Shown here piece after piece: positions 9,170 through 16,139 of a stretch of DNA of 16,139 bases. Made by a program: the position numbers and the translations under genes. The DNA is taken from the NCBI GenBank assembly GCA_049613665.1, contig JBMZCV010000123.1, positions 1 to 16,139 on the forward strand. The letters are read 5' to 3'. The stretch is from JBMZCV01 sp049613665 (GTDB lineage: Bacteria; Bacteroidota; Bacteroidia; Chitinophagales; UBA2359). Below the pieces are notes generated by a model. The model saw nothing but the letters and a program-made list of their open reading frames with translations, was not told the DNA's origin and did no database searches. The first letter of the stretch is position 1. Every line of letters starts with the position of its first letter.

Positions 9170-10543
9170 ATGAATTATTCTTATTTATATTTATTTATAA
9201 CCCTCTTTTTCTTTTTTGCAACTGCTTGCGACCCAAATATAGAAGAACCTCCTCCACTATCGGCTGGTACAGCCGATTTTAGCAGTTATATTGCTATCGG
9301 AAATTCGCTAACTTCTGGCAGAGTGAGCGATGGTATTGATAGCGAAATGCAAAAAAGCACTTTTCCAAATTTGCTCGCCCAACAGTTTGCTCAAGTAGGC
9401 GGTGGCGAATTTCGTCAGCCTTCCGTAGTGGGCAATGGCTCTGGAATGTTGGCTCTCGAAAAAATCGAATTTGATGCTTGCGATGGCATTGCTCCTACTC
9501 TTGCTGCAAAAACTGCCGACCCAAATTGGGCAGAAAATATTTCGAGCGAAGGGCCTTTCCACAATCTAGGTGTACCTTTTATGCAAGTAGCTACTATTTA
9601 TGATACTGGCTTTGGTAGTTCGCCTACCAACCTCGCTCCTACTTTTTTTAATAGAATGGTAAGTGAGCCAGATATGAATTACGCTCAAATGGTGAGTGAA
9701 GCTGTTGATGCTTTGCAGCCTACTTTTTTTACCAACTGGCTAGGCAATAGCGATGTATTGATTTTTGCGGCTACAGGCGGCGGCTATGTCGATAGTCTCC
9801 CTCCTTTTCCTGCCGTTGATTTTTCGGTAGCTGGCATCACGCCACAGCTCACTAGCGAAGAGGCTTTCGAAAATCAATATAATGCCTTGATGGATACCAT
9901 TTTAAAAAATGGACAGATAGATGGACTTCTCGCTACGATTCCAGATGTGACTACCTTGCCTTTTTTCACAACACTCGCCGACACTTATTTGACTCCAGAA
10001 GAAAAAGGCGACTCGAAAAAAGATACGCTCAAAGTGCTTGATGTAACTGACTGCGAAACTCGTCATCATCTTTGGTACAAAACCGAAAACGATACTTTGC
10101 CTGTGCGTGAAGGAGATTTAGTGCTATTTTTGGCAGTAGATTATATTGGGCAGCCTATCGGAACAAATAATTTGGAGTTTGGCTACCATCGAGCAGCACC
10201 TTTGCACAATGCCTATGTGCTTGATGCAGCAGAGATTAGAGCGTGTCAAGATGCAACAGAAGCTTACAACGATATTATTAGGCAAGTTGGCGAGGAGCGA
10301 AACGTGCCTATCATTGATATGGATTTATTTTTTGAAAGTGTAAAAAATGGTTTTGGTGTGCAAGGTATCCCTATAAATGCAGGTTTTATCACAGGTGGTA
10401 TGTTTAGTTTAGATGGCTTGCATCCTTGCGATAGAGGCTATGGAATTTTGGCTAATCATTTTATTGACGAAATCAATACAATTTACGAGGCTAATGTACC
10501 AAATATTGATGTGACGCAGTTTCCTTGTGTAGTTATTCCTTAG
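9170..10543 (+). CDS. SGNH/GDSL-family hydrolase lipoprotein
   Basis: This is a 457-residue predicted lipoprotein. Residues 1-19 form a very hydrophobic signal ending in the lipobox ATA-C20, followed by an acidic, proline-rich tether (DPNIEEPPP). SGNH block I is AIGNSLTSG, with Ser46 as probable nucleophile and Asn45 replacing the Asp of GDSL. The NLGVPF stretch at 132-137 resembles block II. LGNSD at 191-195 resembles block III, with Asn193 as the oxyanion residue. SLDGLHP near the C-terminus supplies block V Asp415 and His418. The enzyme is therefore likely an ester or acyl hydrolase anchored in the outer membrane or periplasm. It lies directly behind the FadL-type channel and ahead of a strong terminator, consistent with a two-gene unit in which hydrolysis feeds hydrophobic uptake. 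That coupling and the substrate are inferred. Confidence 0.88.
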   Translation: MNYSYLYLFITLFFFFATACDPNIEEPPPLSAGTADFSSYIAIGNSLTSGRVSDGIDSEMQKSTFPNLLAQQFAQVGGGEFRQPSVVGNGSGMLALEKIEFDACDGIAPTLAAKTADPNWAENISSEGPFHNLGVPFMQVATIYDTGFGSSPTNLAPTFFNRMVSEPDMNYAQMVSEAVDALQPTFFTNWLGNSDVLIFAATGGGYVDSLPPFPAVDFSVAGITPQLTSEEAFENQYNALMDTILKNGQIDGLLATIPDVTTLPFFTTLADTYLTPEEKGDSKKDTLKVLDVTDCETRHHLWYKTENDTLPVREGDLVLFLAVDYIGQPIGTNNLEFGYHRAAPLHNAYVLDAAEIRACQDATEAYNDIIRQVGEERNVPIIDMDLFFESVKNGFGVQGIPINAGFITGGMFSLDGLHPCDRGYGILANHFIDEINTIYEANVPNIDVTQFPCVVIP

Positions 10544-10560
10544 ATTTTGTTTTTTTGTTA

Positions 10561-10597
10561 AAAAAGAGGCCTCTATATAGATAGAAGGCCTCTTTTT
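10561..10597 (+). terminator. Rho-independent terminator after the SGNH hydrolase gene
   Basis: The left arm AAAAAGAGGCCT (10561-10572) pairs perfectly with AGGCCTCTTTTT (10586-10597) around a 13-nt loop, and T-rich sequence follows. It starts 17 nt after the TAG stop at 10541-10543. The A-run on the left arm would also allow activity in the other direction, but no minus-strand gene lies there. Confidence 0.88.
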
Positions 10598-10789
10598 ATT
10601 TTTATAATGTTTTATCTTTTTTAGGCGATATTTCTTCTCAAAAACACTTTCTTTTATTTTATAAAAAAATGATAATCAACTATATACAAATTTTTTTTTT
10701 TCATACTTATAAAAAAAAACTGCGATATTTTCAATAAAAAGTGTGCTGTTTTATGTTCTATATAGCTTATCTTTAAAATATTATTTTTC

Positions 10790-10801
10790 AAAAAAAAAAA
10801 A
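10790..10801 (+). repeat. Run of 12 A residues two bases before a start codon
   Basis: Twelve consecutive A residues end at 10801, with only CT between them and the ATG at 10804 of the T9SS cargo gene. An 11-T run lies about 90 bp upstream (10691-10701). Such tracts are slippage-prone and can change translation efficiency, but the surrounding DNA is generally rich in homopolymers. Confidence 0.5.
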
Positions 10802-11413
10802 CTATGAAACAATTAAGCATTTTCCTCCTCTTGCTGATTTTGAACTTGCCTACTTCAATAGCTCAAAATTGCGAACTTCCCTCCGTTTATGCCAAACTAA
10901 ATATCAATAATGTGGAAGCTTCTTTCCCTCACGGCGGCGGCTTGTGGCGAAGTCCTGGTTTTGACCAAAATTATCTCGTGCCAAAACCTCAAAATAATGA
11001 AACACCTATCAATGCTTTGTTTTCGGGCGATTTGTGGATAGGTGGCATTGATTCTTTTGGCATTCTGAAATTTGCTGGACAAAGCTATTATAATGAAGAG
11101 TATTGGGCTGGCCCACTTAACGAAAATGGACAAATAGAAAATGACAATTGTAGTCATTTCAATCGTTTTTGGAAAGTAAATGGCGAAACAATTACCGAAT
11201 TTCGTACTGCTTTTGCCCAAAATGGAAATACGCTCCCAATAAATGAAATTGCCGAAAGTATTTTGAAATGGCCAGGCAGAAACAACCCTCATTTTAGCAA
11301 TTTTGAACTGCCACAAGACCAAGATTTAGCTCCCTTTTGGGATTTTGATAATGATGGAAATTATGACCCATTGCAAGGCGATTATCCTGTTATAGATGGA
11401 GAACATAGTCCTT

Positions 11414-11504
11414 TGTATGCCGACCAAATGATTTGGTGGATTTTTAATGACAATGGTGGCCAACATAACACTACTAATGGCGAAGCTTTGCGTATGGAAA
11501 TTCA
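11414..11504 (+). repeat. 91-bp perfect tandem duplication, copy 1
   Basis: The segment beginning TGTATGCCGACC and ending just before ATTCATG is completed repeats exactly at an offset of 91 bp. Identity covers 11414-11506 against 11505-11597, which is 93 aligned columns including a 2-bp TG shared at the junction. Read in the original frame, this copy encodes the correct YADQMIWWIFND segment. Confidence 0.97.
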
Positions 11505-11595
11505 TGTATGCCGACCAAATGATTTGGTGGATTTTTAATGACAATGGTGGCCAACATAACACTACTAATGGCGAAGCTTTGCGTATGGAAATTCA
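11505..11595 (+). repeat. 91-bp perfect tandem duplication, copy 2
   Basis: This is the second copy. Because 91 is not a multiple of 3, the original frame enters it shifted and stops at TAA 11536-11538 after ten residues. The correct protein continues only in the +1 frame. The absence of any difference between copies implies a very recent event or an assembly artefact. Confidence 0.97.
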
Positions 11596-12598
11596 TGCTT
11601 TGGCTTACGCTTTTCAAACTGATGATGAGTTAAACGACGCTACCTTTTGCAAATATGATTTTATCAACAAAGGCTATTCATCGCTTATAGAAACCTATGT
11701 AGGTTTACACATTGATGTAGATTTGGGGACTTTTGACAATGATCATATCGGTTCTATTCCATCGGCTAATATGGGCTATGCTTATAATGGTACGACACAA
11801 GCTGGAGTAACTTTTGACAATGAATATGGCGAAAATCCACCTATCATTGGCACACAATTTTTGTATCCTATAAAAGAAAATGGGCAAGCGATTGATATGG
11901 CTGCTTTTGTGCAAACCAACAACGATTTCGGAACGCCTAGTAGTTTAACAGATTATCCAGATTATTACAATTTGATGCAAGGTAATTGGACAGATGGCAC
12001 GCCTATTACTTATGGTGGAAATGGTTTTTGGGGAAATGAACCACATCCTTATATGTTTTCTGGCGAGCCTTCTGATGCAAATGATTGGTCGGAATGTAGC
12101 GAAAACATATTTCCTAATGACAGACGCTATATGATGTCGTGCGGCCCGTTTAGTATGGAAGTTGGTGAGCGAAAAAGCTTAACTATTGGCGTATATTGAT
12201 TGCGTTTCGATGAAATGAGTGTTTGCCCTTCGGTGCATGAAGTTTTTACAGAAGTGGGAAATTTGGCAGATGCTCATCATCAAAATTTAGTTTCTACAAG
12301 TAGCAATGAAACTTTTTTTGAAGCTGAAAATAAAATGCTTGAAGTTTGGCCAAATCCTGCTACTGATTTTTTGCATATAAAACGACATAACACAGCTTTG
12401 CAAAATGAACAACAAGTCTTTCGTTTGTTTGATGTGCAAGGCAAAATTGTTTTTTCTAAAAATTTGACTGCTGAGAAGAATGATTTTTCGGTTGATGTTT
12501 CTAAGTTTAAAACAGGTATTTATACTTACCAGTTTTTGGGCGGAAAAATGGATGTGGAAACTGGGAAGGTTTTGGTTTTGGAGTGATTTTTTAGAAAA

Positions 12599-12645
12599 AA
12601 AGACAACTCCTCAAGATTTAAAGAAAATCTTGAGGAGTTGTCTTT
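12599..12645. terminator. Bidirectional terminator between convergent genes
   Basis: A 21-bp perfect stem pairs 12599-12619 (AAAGACAACTCCTCAAGATTT) with 12625-12645 around a 5-nt loop. A-tracts on the left and T-tracts on the right give a usable U-run on both strands. It serves the T9SS cargo gene on the plus strand (stop at 12584-12586). It also serves the GTPase operon on the minus strand, whose TAA at 12648-12646 directly abuts the stem. Confidence 0.93.
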
Positions 12646-13740
12646 TTATTTAACATGATTGATTTTTATAGAATTAATTGCTTCTTCAATTTTCGGCGTA
12701 GTCTCTTTAATATATTTTTTCATTGATAAAACAGTCTGATTTAGTCCATCTAAAATATCTTTTTTATTATCTGCTCTAGCAGTAAAGATAAATATAGGCA
12801 TCAATATAGGCATAAGTGGCAATAATAGATAATCCCAACCAGAAAACTCTCCAATTTTACTCTCTGGAAAAGTAGCTATAAATTCATCTTTTGGAGCATT
12901 TTTAGATACTGGAGGTATTTTTATTAAGTCTATGAAATTTTTATACATATTTGCTGCTTTACTAATTTCATCAAATATTACTTCACGTTTATTAATTTCT
13001 TCAACTAAAATTTCAGTTCGTTTTTGCATTTCCTGTTCCATTTCTATCTTATTCCACACACCTACATTTTCATTAATAAACGTTTTTTGGATTTGCTTCC
13101 AATTATCTATTTTATCACACATTATTATTTTACATCTTTCAGGCAATCTTTTTGAAAGAGAATCCCAAAAATTAGCATACACTTGTCTCTTAATTTGCTC
13201 TTTTCCAAAAGGTTCTATTTTTCTTCCACTTATTAGCACTTTAGGTTCGCAACACGAAGCTGGAATAATTGGAACTTTATGTCCAATTTCTTGTTGTATT
13301 TTCTTTGAAAAATCCTTTATTTGTTCTTGTTGATCCGCATCTGCTTTTGTAAGAATAATTGTTAAAGAATATTTTTCATCTACAAATTTTTTTATTATTT
13401 CTACTTCCATTGGTTGTATTCTGTGACTGCTCGCATCAATACAGAAAAAAATAGAATGAAACCATTCTTCAATTGAATATGCTGTGCTATGTTTTGATAG
13501 CTCGTCATGCAAATATTGCAACCAATCTTCTGATTTTCCAGGTTCTAAACCCCATGAATCAAAAATTCTAACTGGAAATCCTTCAATCTCAGTATCCCTA
13601 GGATGAAAACCAGCCTTTGTAACTGATTCACCAACACCAGTTTCCATCTCATTTTTACCATACAAATAATTTACTAACGTACTTTTTCCAACGCCTGTAC
13701 GTCCTAATACCACAACATTATATCTATTTATTGTCTTCAT
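12646..13740 (-). CDS. P-loop GTPase with C-terminal membrane segment (second gene of GTPase pair)
   Basis: This is a 364-residue GTPase. G1 is GRTGVGKST at residues 13-21. A TGVGESVT stretch at 34-41 supplies the probable switch I Thr41. G3 is D61-S-W-G64, keeping DxxG but with Trp where many relatives have Pro. G4 is TKAD at 131-134, and PAS at about 159-161 probably serves as G5. A CIDASSHRI motif at 100-108 is shared with the upstream GTPase. After the G domain come a charged, probably coiled-coil stretch (about residues 225-270), a hydrophobic segment at 304-320 that may span or insert into a membrane, and another charged helix. Its start lies inside the end of the upstream gene (17-nt overlap, 13724-13740), so translation is probably coupled. 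It resembles YfjP- or IRG-like small GTPases in general layout. Its cellular role is unknown. Confidence 0.82.
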   Translation of the reverse strand: MKTINRYNVVVLGRTGVGKSTLVNYLYGKNEMETGVGESVTKAGFHPRDTEIEGFPVRIFDSWGLEPGKSEDWLQYLHDELSKHSTAYSIEEWFHSIFFCIDASSHRIQPMEVEIIKKFVDEKYSLTIILTKADADQQEQIKDFSKKIQQEIGHKVPIIPASCCEPKVLISGRKIEPFGKEQIKRQVYANFWDSLSKRLPERCKIIMCDKIDNWKQIQKTFINENVGVWNKIEMEQEMQKRTEILVEEINKREVIFDEISKAANMYKNFIDLIKIPPVSKNAPKDEFIATFPESKIGEFSGWDYLLLPLMPILMPIFIFTARADNKKDILDGLNQTVLSMKKYIKETTPKIEEAINSIKINHVK

Positions 13741-14827
13741 TTTTATAATATTTTTTAATTAAAACCATAATCACATTATCAACATCCTTAACATATGCCT
13801 TTACTTTGTCGATTTCATTATTCAAAATATGTTTGTCAACAACATAACATACCTCTGAAACTGCATAACCAAAAGCTGCCGTTAAAGATGCAGCAATACT
13901 AGCAGAAATTGTTCCGCCTATTAAAGCTCCAACAAAAGGTATAATTTTTAATAGTCTTGCAACAAAGAGCTTCCCCCCTTGAGAAAGTAACATCCCTATA
14001 CCAGATTTTATTGAAGTTCCGATTTCAGCTTCTAGCCATTGTAAATCATAAACTCCAAATATTCTTACAGTCATTTCCATTTGATTTAGCAGCAAAATAG
14101 GAGCATCAGCATAAGGAATAGGTACAAATCCCACTCCAAAACTTACTCCTGTATGTTGTAAAATTATTTTTTTTGCTTGTTCTTTTTTGAGTGACAAATC
14201 AACTTTCTGGGCTTTAATAAATGCCTCATGCAATATTTCAGGTAAGCTATCTACTGACCATTGAACTAATGGATATAATTCCAAATATTTTGGCTTAATA
14301 TCTTTCCTATTTGTAATACTAAATGTAAAAACATTAGATTTTGTTTCAATATAATTTTTTAACTTATCCAGTTCTTCTGACGTTACTAAATCACATTTAG
14401 TAAAAATTACAGAAAGGTGAACATTATTATCATTTAATTTTTGAATTACTTTTATATCAAAATCAGTTATTCTATGGCTTGAAGCTTGAATACAATACCA
14501 TACCAAATGAATTTGTTCTTCCGCTAGTTTCTCGTTTTGATTCAGTACAAAATCAACTACATTATCCGAAAAATGCTTTTCTTTTTCAGTGCCAATTTCA
14601 TATCCAGGAGTATCGTATAAAACTATAGAAGTATCTTCAGACTCATACATTTGAATCTCTTGAGTTATTGGTTTGCCAGTACCTGTTTTTGCTATATCAG
14701 CTCCAAAAACTAGGTTTATTAAAGTGCTTTTGCCTACTCCTGTTCCACCAATAATTAGGATATTAGGCTTTTTTAGATTTTTTTTATATTTTTCAAACTC
14801 TTCATCAAATCTTTTTTGGAAATCCAT
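13724..14827 (-). CDS. P-loop GTPase with DUF697-like C-terminal region (first gene of GTPase pair)
   Basis: This is a 367-residue GTPase of the Era/YfjP-like group. G1 is GGTGVGKST at 27-35. A TGTGKPIT stretch at 48-55 supplies the probable switch I Thr55. G3 is DTPG at 72-75 and G4 is TKCD at 143-146. A CIQASSHRI motif at 112-120 is shared with its partner. The segment GVGFVPIPYADAPILLLNQM (about 231-250) matches the style of DUF697. It is followed by a Gly/Ala/Ser-rich hydrophobic stretch at 297-322 that could insert into a membrane as a hairpin. It is the promoter-proximal gene of the pair and its TAG stop overlaps the start of the next gene. The two proteins are related but clearly diverged, which suggests heteromeric function. 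Possible roles include membrane remodelling, stress or defence; none is shown by the sequence. Confidence 0.86.
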   Translation of the reverse strand: MDFQKRFDEEFEKYKKNLKKPNILIIGGTGVGKSTLINLVFGADIAKTGTGKPITQEIQMYESEDTSIVLYDTPGYEIGTEKEKHFSDNVVDFVLNQNEKLAEEQIHLVWYCIQASSHRITDFDIKVIQKLNDNNVHLSVIFTKCDLVTSEELDKLKNYIETKSNVFTFSITNRKDIKPKYLELYPLVQWSVDSLPEILHEAFIKAQKVDLSLKKEQAKKIILQHTGVSFGVGFVPIPYADAPILLLNQMEMTVRIFGVYDLQWLEAEIGTSIKSGIGMLLSQGGKLFVARLLKIIPFVGALIGGTISASIAASLTAAFGYAVSEVCYVVDKHILNNEIDKVKAYVKDVDNVIMVLIKKYYKNEDNK

Positions 14828-15207
14828 TGTGTTTTATATTTTTATAAAATGAAATAAATTGTTTTTTACTAAAAGCTTTTCAAAAACACTACCAAAATAA
14901 GACATTTCCGTGACACTTAAAAGATTTTAACATTTCAAATACATTAACTTGACTATTTTAAAACAAACTAAAATTTATACACTAACAATAAAGTAAAAAA
15001 AACAATTATATGTAAATTTTTGAAAATAAACAAGATAATACATAAAATAAAAAATCCTCAAGCTTTTTTTATTTTTTAAAAAAAACTTGAAGATTTAACA
15101 AAACTTTTTTCACTAAAAATCCTCTAATACTTTATCACATCAACTCCCAATTTTACTAATATTGTTTTGATACAACTCAAAATCATCATGTATGCAAAAT
15201 TTTGAGT
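14828..15207. other. AT-rich intergenic region between hydrolase and GTPase pair
   Basis: These 380 bp lie between two minus-strand genes. They contain a probable terminator for the hydrolase at 15052-15096 and, on the GTPase side, an AT-rich leader that should hold the operon promoter. I found no clear promoter match and no gene. Confidence 0.65.
15052..15096 (-). terminator. Probable terminator downstream of the alpha/beta hydrolase
   Basis: Read on the minus strand, AAATCTTCAAGTTTTTTT pairs with a downstream AAAAAAAGCTTGAGGATTT arm. The two imperfect positions become G-U wobbles, and a T-rich tail follows (15055 down to about 15040). On the plus strand the same positions are C-A mismatches, so the hairpin favours the minus strand. 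It lies 112 nt past the hydrolase stop. Confidence 0.65.
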
Positions 15208-16044
15208 TTATTTTTTTTCCAAAAAAACACCAATATTATCAACAATCGCTTTCGACTCTTTGCCTACCCAAATCAAGTGTCCCCATTTATTTTCTACCCA
15301 AATCAATTCGGAATGTTTGATTTTTTGTTTTGCATGAAGCGGATGCTCTTTAGAAATGGAATTATCGTTTTTGCTATGCACAATCAAAGTTGGAGCAGTA
15401 ATTTTGGTTATAATATTTTCATCCAAATCGTGTTCCAAGTCTGTCACAAAACCACTTTTTGAGCGTTGAGTCATCAGCATTTTTTTCATATCTAAAATTT
15501 CTTCCTCCTCAAACTTTTTCATTTTGGTGGTTGTCAATTCTTTAGCCATACTTTTTATGATGAGACTAGGCAAAAATTTCAGAAAAAATCGCAACATTGC
15601 CCATGTAAACGCTTCTGTTTTTGGGTGAAACAATAGCTGTGCTTTTCGATACAAACCATCTGTCGGTTGCAACCATCTTTTACTAGTGGAGGAAGCCAAC
15701 ACTAGCTTTTCTACTCGATTTGGATATAAACCTGCTATCGCAATAGCCGTAAGTCCGCCTGCCGAAATGCCTACAACACAAAATGAAGCAAAGCCCAATT
15801 TATCCATCAATTCTACAATGTATTTGGCTGCCGCAACAGGTGTTTTATTGTTGGCAAGCGGTGTGTTTCCATAGCCAGGCCGAGAAGGTGTAATCAACAT
15901 CAATTGCTCGGTGTTCAAGTGTTTATGTGTCAAAGTTTCCTTTGAATTGGCATGGCCACCATGCAAAAACAAGACGGGCTTTCCTGTTCCATAAATACTA
16001 TATTCTATCTGCCCTGTTGAGGTTTGTATTATTTCGTTTTTCAT
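15208..16044 (-). CDS. Alpha/beta-hydrolase fold protein
   Basis: This complete 278-residue protein has the alpha/beta-hydrolase pattern. LFLHGGH at 25-31 forms the oxyanion-hole HGG region, and RPGYG sits at 55-59. The nucleophile elbow GISAGG has Ser94. Asp227 in HSKNDNS and His256 in KWGHLIW complete the probable triad. A helical cap of about 90 residues (roughly 125-212) lies between the nucleophile and the acid. No signal peptide is evident, so it should act in the cytoplasm. The family covers esterases, lipases, haloperoxidase-like and C-C hydrolases, and the substrate cannot be chosen from sequence. The ATG at 16044 begins MKNEIIQTSTGQIEY, a normal N-terminal strand for the fold. It is separated from the GTPase pair by a probable terminator, so it seems to be an independent unit. 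Confidence 0.88.
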   Translation of the reverse strand: MKNEIIQTSTGQIEYSIYGTGKPVLFLHGGHANSKETLTHKHLNTEQLMLITPSRPGYGNTPLANNKTPVAAAKYIVELMDKLGFASFCVVGISAGGLTAIAIAGLYPNRVEKLVLASSTSKRWLQPTDGLYRKAQLLFHPKTEAFTWAMLRFFLKFLPSLIIKSMAKELTTTKMKKFEEEEILDMKKMLMTQRSKSGFVTDLEHDLDENIITKITAPTLIVHSKNDNSISKEHPLHAKQKIKHSELIWVENKWGHLIWVGKESKAIVDNIGVFLEKK

Positions 16045-16139
16045 TTTTTTTTATAATATAAAAAATATTCAAGGTAGGCTGTCAAATTTCATGGTGTTTT
16101 TTTATAAACATTCGCCCTATTTTTTGTAAGAAATGACAA

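Larger units (their letters stand above)
10804..12586 (+). pseudogene. T9SS type A sorting-domain cargo protein, frameshifted by a 91-bp duplication and carrying an in-frame TGA
   Basis: As it stands the gene reads as three pieces: 10804-11538, the frame open through to 12199, and 12200-12586 directly after a TGA (12197-12199). Removing one copy of the 91-bp tandem duplication (11414-11504 / 11505-11595) gives exactly 564 codons, stop included. The restored protein has a signal peptide ending SIAQ, then phrases such as LFSGDLWIGGID, DFDNDGNYDPLQGDYP, IWWIFNDNGGQH and DRRYMMSCGPFSM. I recall these from a common Bacteroidota family of secreted proteins of unknown function. The last 80 or so residues (from LEVWPNPATDFLHIK to GKVLVLE) are a type A T9SS sorting domain. 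The TGA is restored codon 435, in SLTIGVY-stop-LRFDE, where relatives as I recall them have GVVWAR. The product would lack its sorting tail, so it is probably inactive, unless the lesions are sequencing errors. Confidence 0.85.

Noticed and set aside
12197..12199. TGA recoded as tryptophan or selenocysteine
   Set aside because: The same gene ends with TGA at 12584-12586 and tryptophans elsewhere in the window are TGG. No selenocysteine element was evident and the family position is recalled as Trp, so a mutation is simpler.
11447..12199. Independent gene starting at ATG 11447
   Set aside because: Its first 19 residues are the first duplication copy read out of frame. The true homologous sequence begins inside the second copy, so it is a fragment of the broken gene.
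15202..15462. Plus-strand open frame over the alpha/beta hydrolase
   Set aside because: It lies antisense to a well-supported enzyme with an intact catalytic triad and shows no domain of its own.

Overview
The window looks like chromosomal DNA of a gliding or filamentous, probably marine Bacteroidota (Cytophagales- or Saprospirales-like). The reasons are very AT-rich intergenic DNA, weak or absent Shine-Dalgarno sequences, a type IX secretion (T9SS) sorting tail, a giant surface protein built from CHU_C-type Ig-like repeats with SdrD-B-like modules, and a FadL porin next to a lipoprotein SGNH hydrolase. No RNA gene, insertion sequence, integrase or CRISPR array was seen.

Layout. Positions 1-6209 (minus strand) hold the first 2069 codons of a giant secreted adhesin-like protein that runs off the left edge. 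It has a signal peptide, an SdrD-B-like module, a propeller-like region, a second SdrD-B-like module, and then at least 16.8 tandem 70-residue Ig-like repeats in an unbroken 210-bp register. Positions 6210-7664 are a 1.45-kb AT-rich divergent intergenic region with no convincing gene. It contains a 12-bp palindrome and, just before the next gene, a small hairpin cluster. Positions 7665-10543 (plus) carry an OmpP1/FadL-type outer-membrane channel and a GNSL-type SGNH hydrolase lipoprotein, closed by a strong terminator. Positions 10804-12586 (plus) are a broken T9SS cargo gene. A perfect 91-bp tandem duplication shifts its frame, and an in-frame TGA lies where the family is recalled to have a tryptophan. 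Removing the duplication gives exactly 564 codons. A 21-bp perfect hairpin acts as a shared terminator with the convergent minus-strand pair at 12646-14827: two related but distinct P-loop GTPases whose genes overlap by 17 nt, the first DUF697-like and the second with a C-terminal membrane segment. Positions 15208-16044 (minus) encode an alpha/beta hydrolase.

How the parts relate. The FadL/SGNH pair plausibly handles hydrophobic substrates at the outer membrane: one protein hydrolyses, the other imports. The giant adhesin and the broken T9SS protein are both envelope or secreted products. The overlapping GTPase pair is the best candidate for a poorly described system: two translationally coupled GTPases that probably work together at a membrane. 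Its biological role cannot be read from the sequence.
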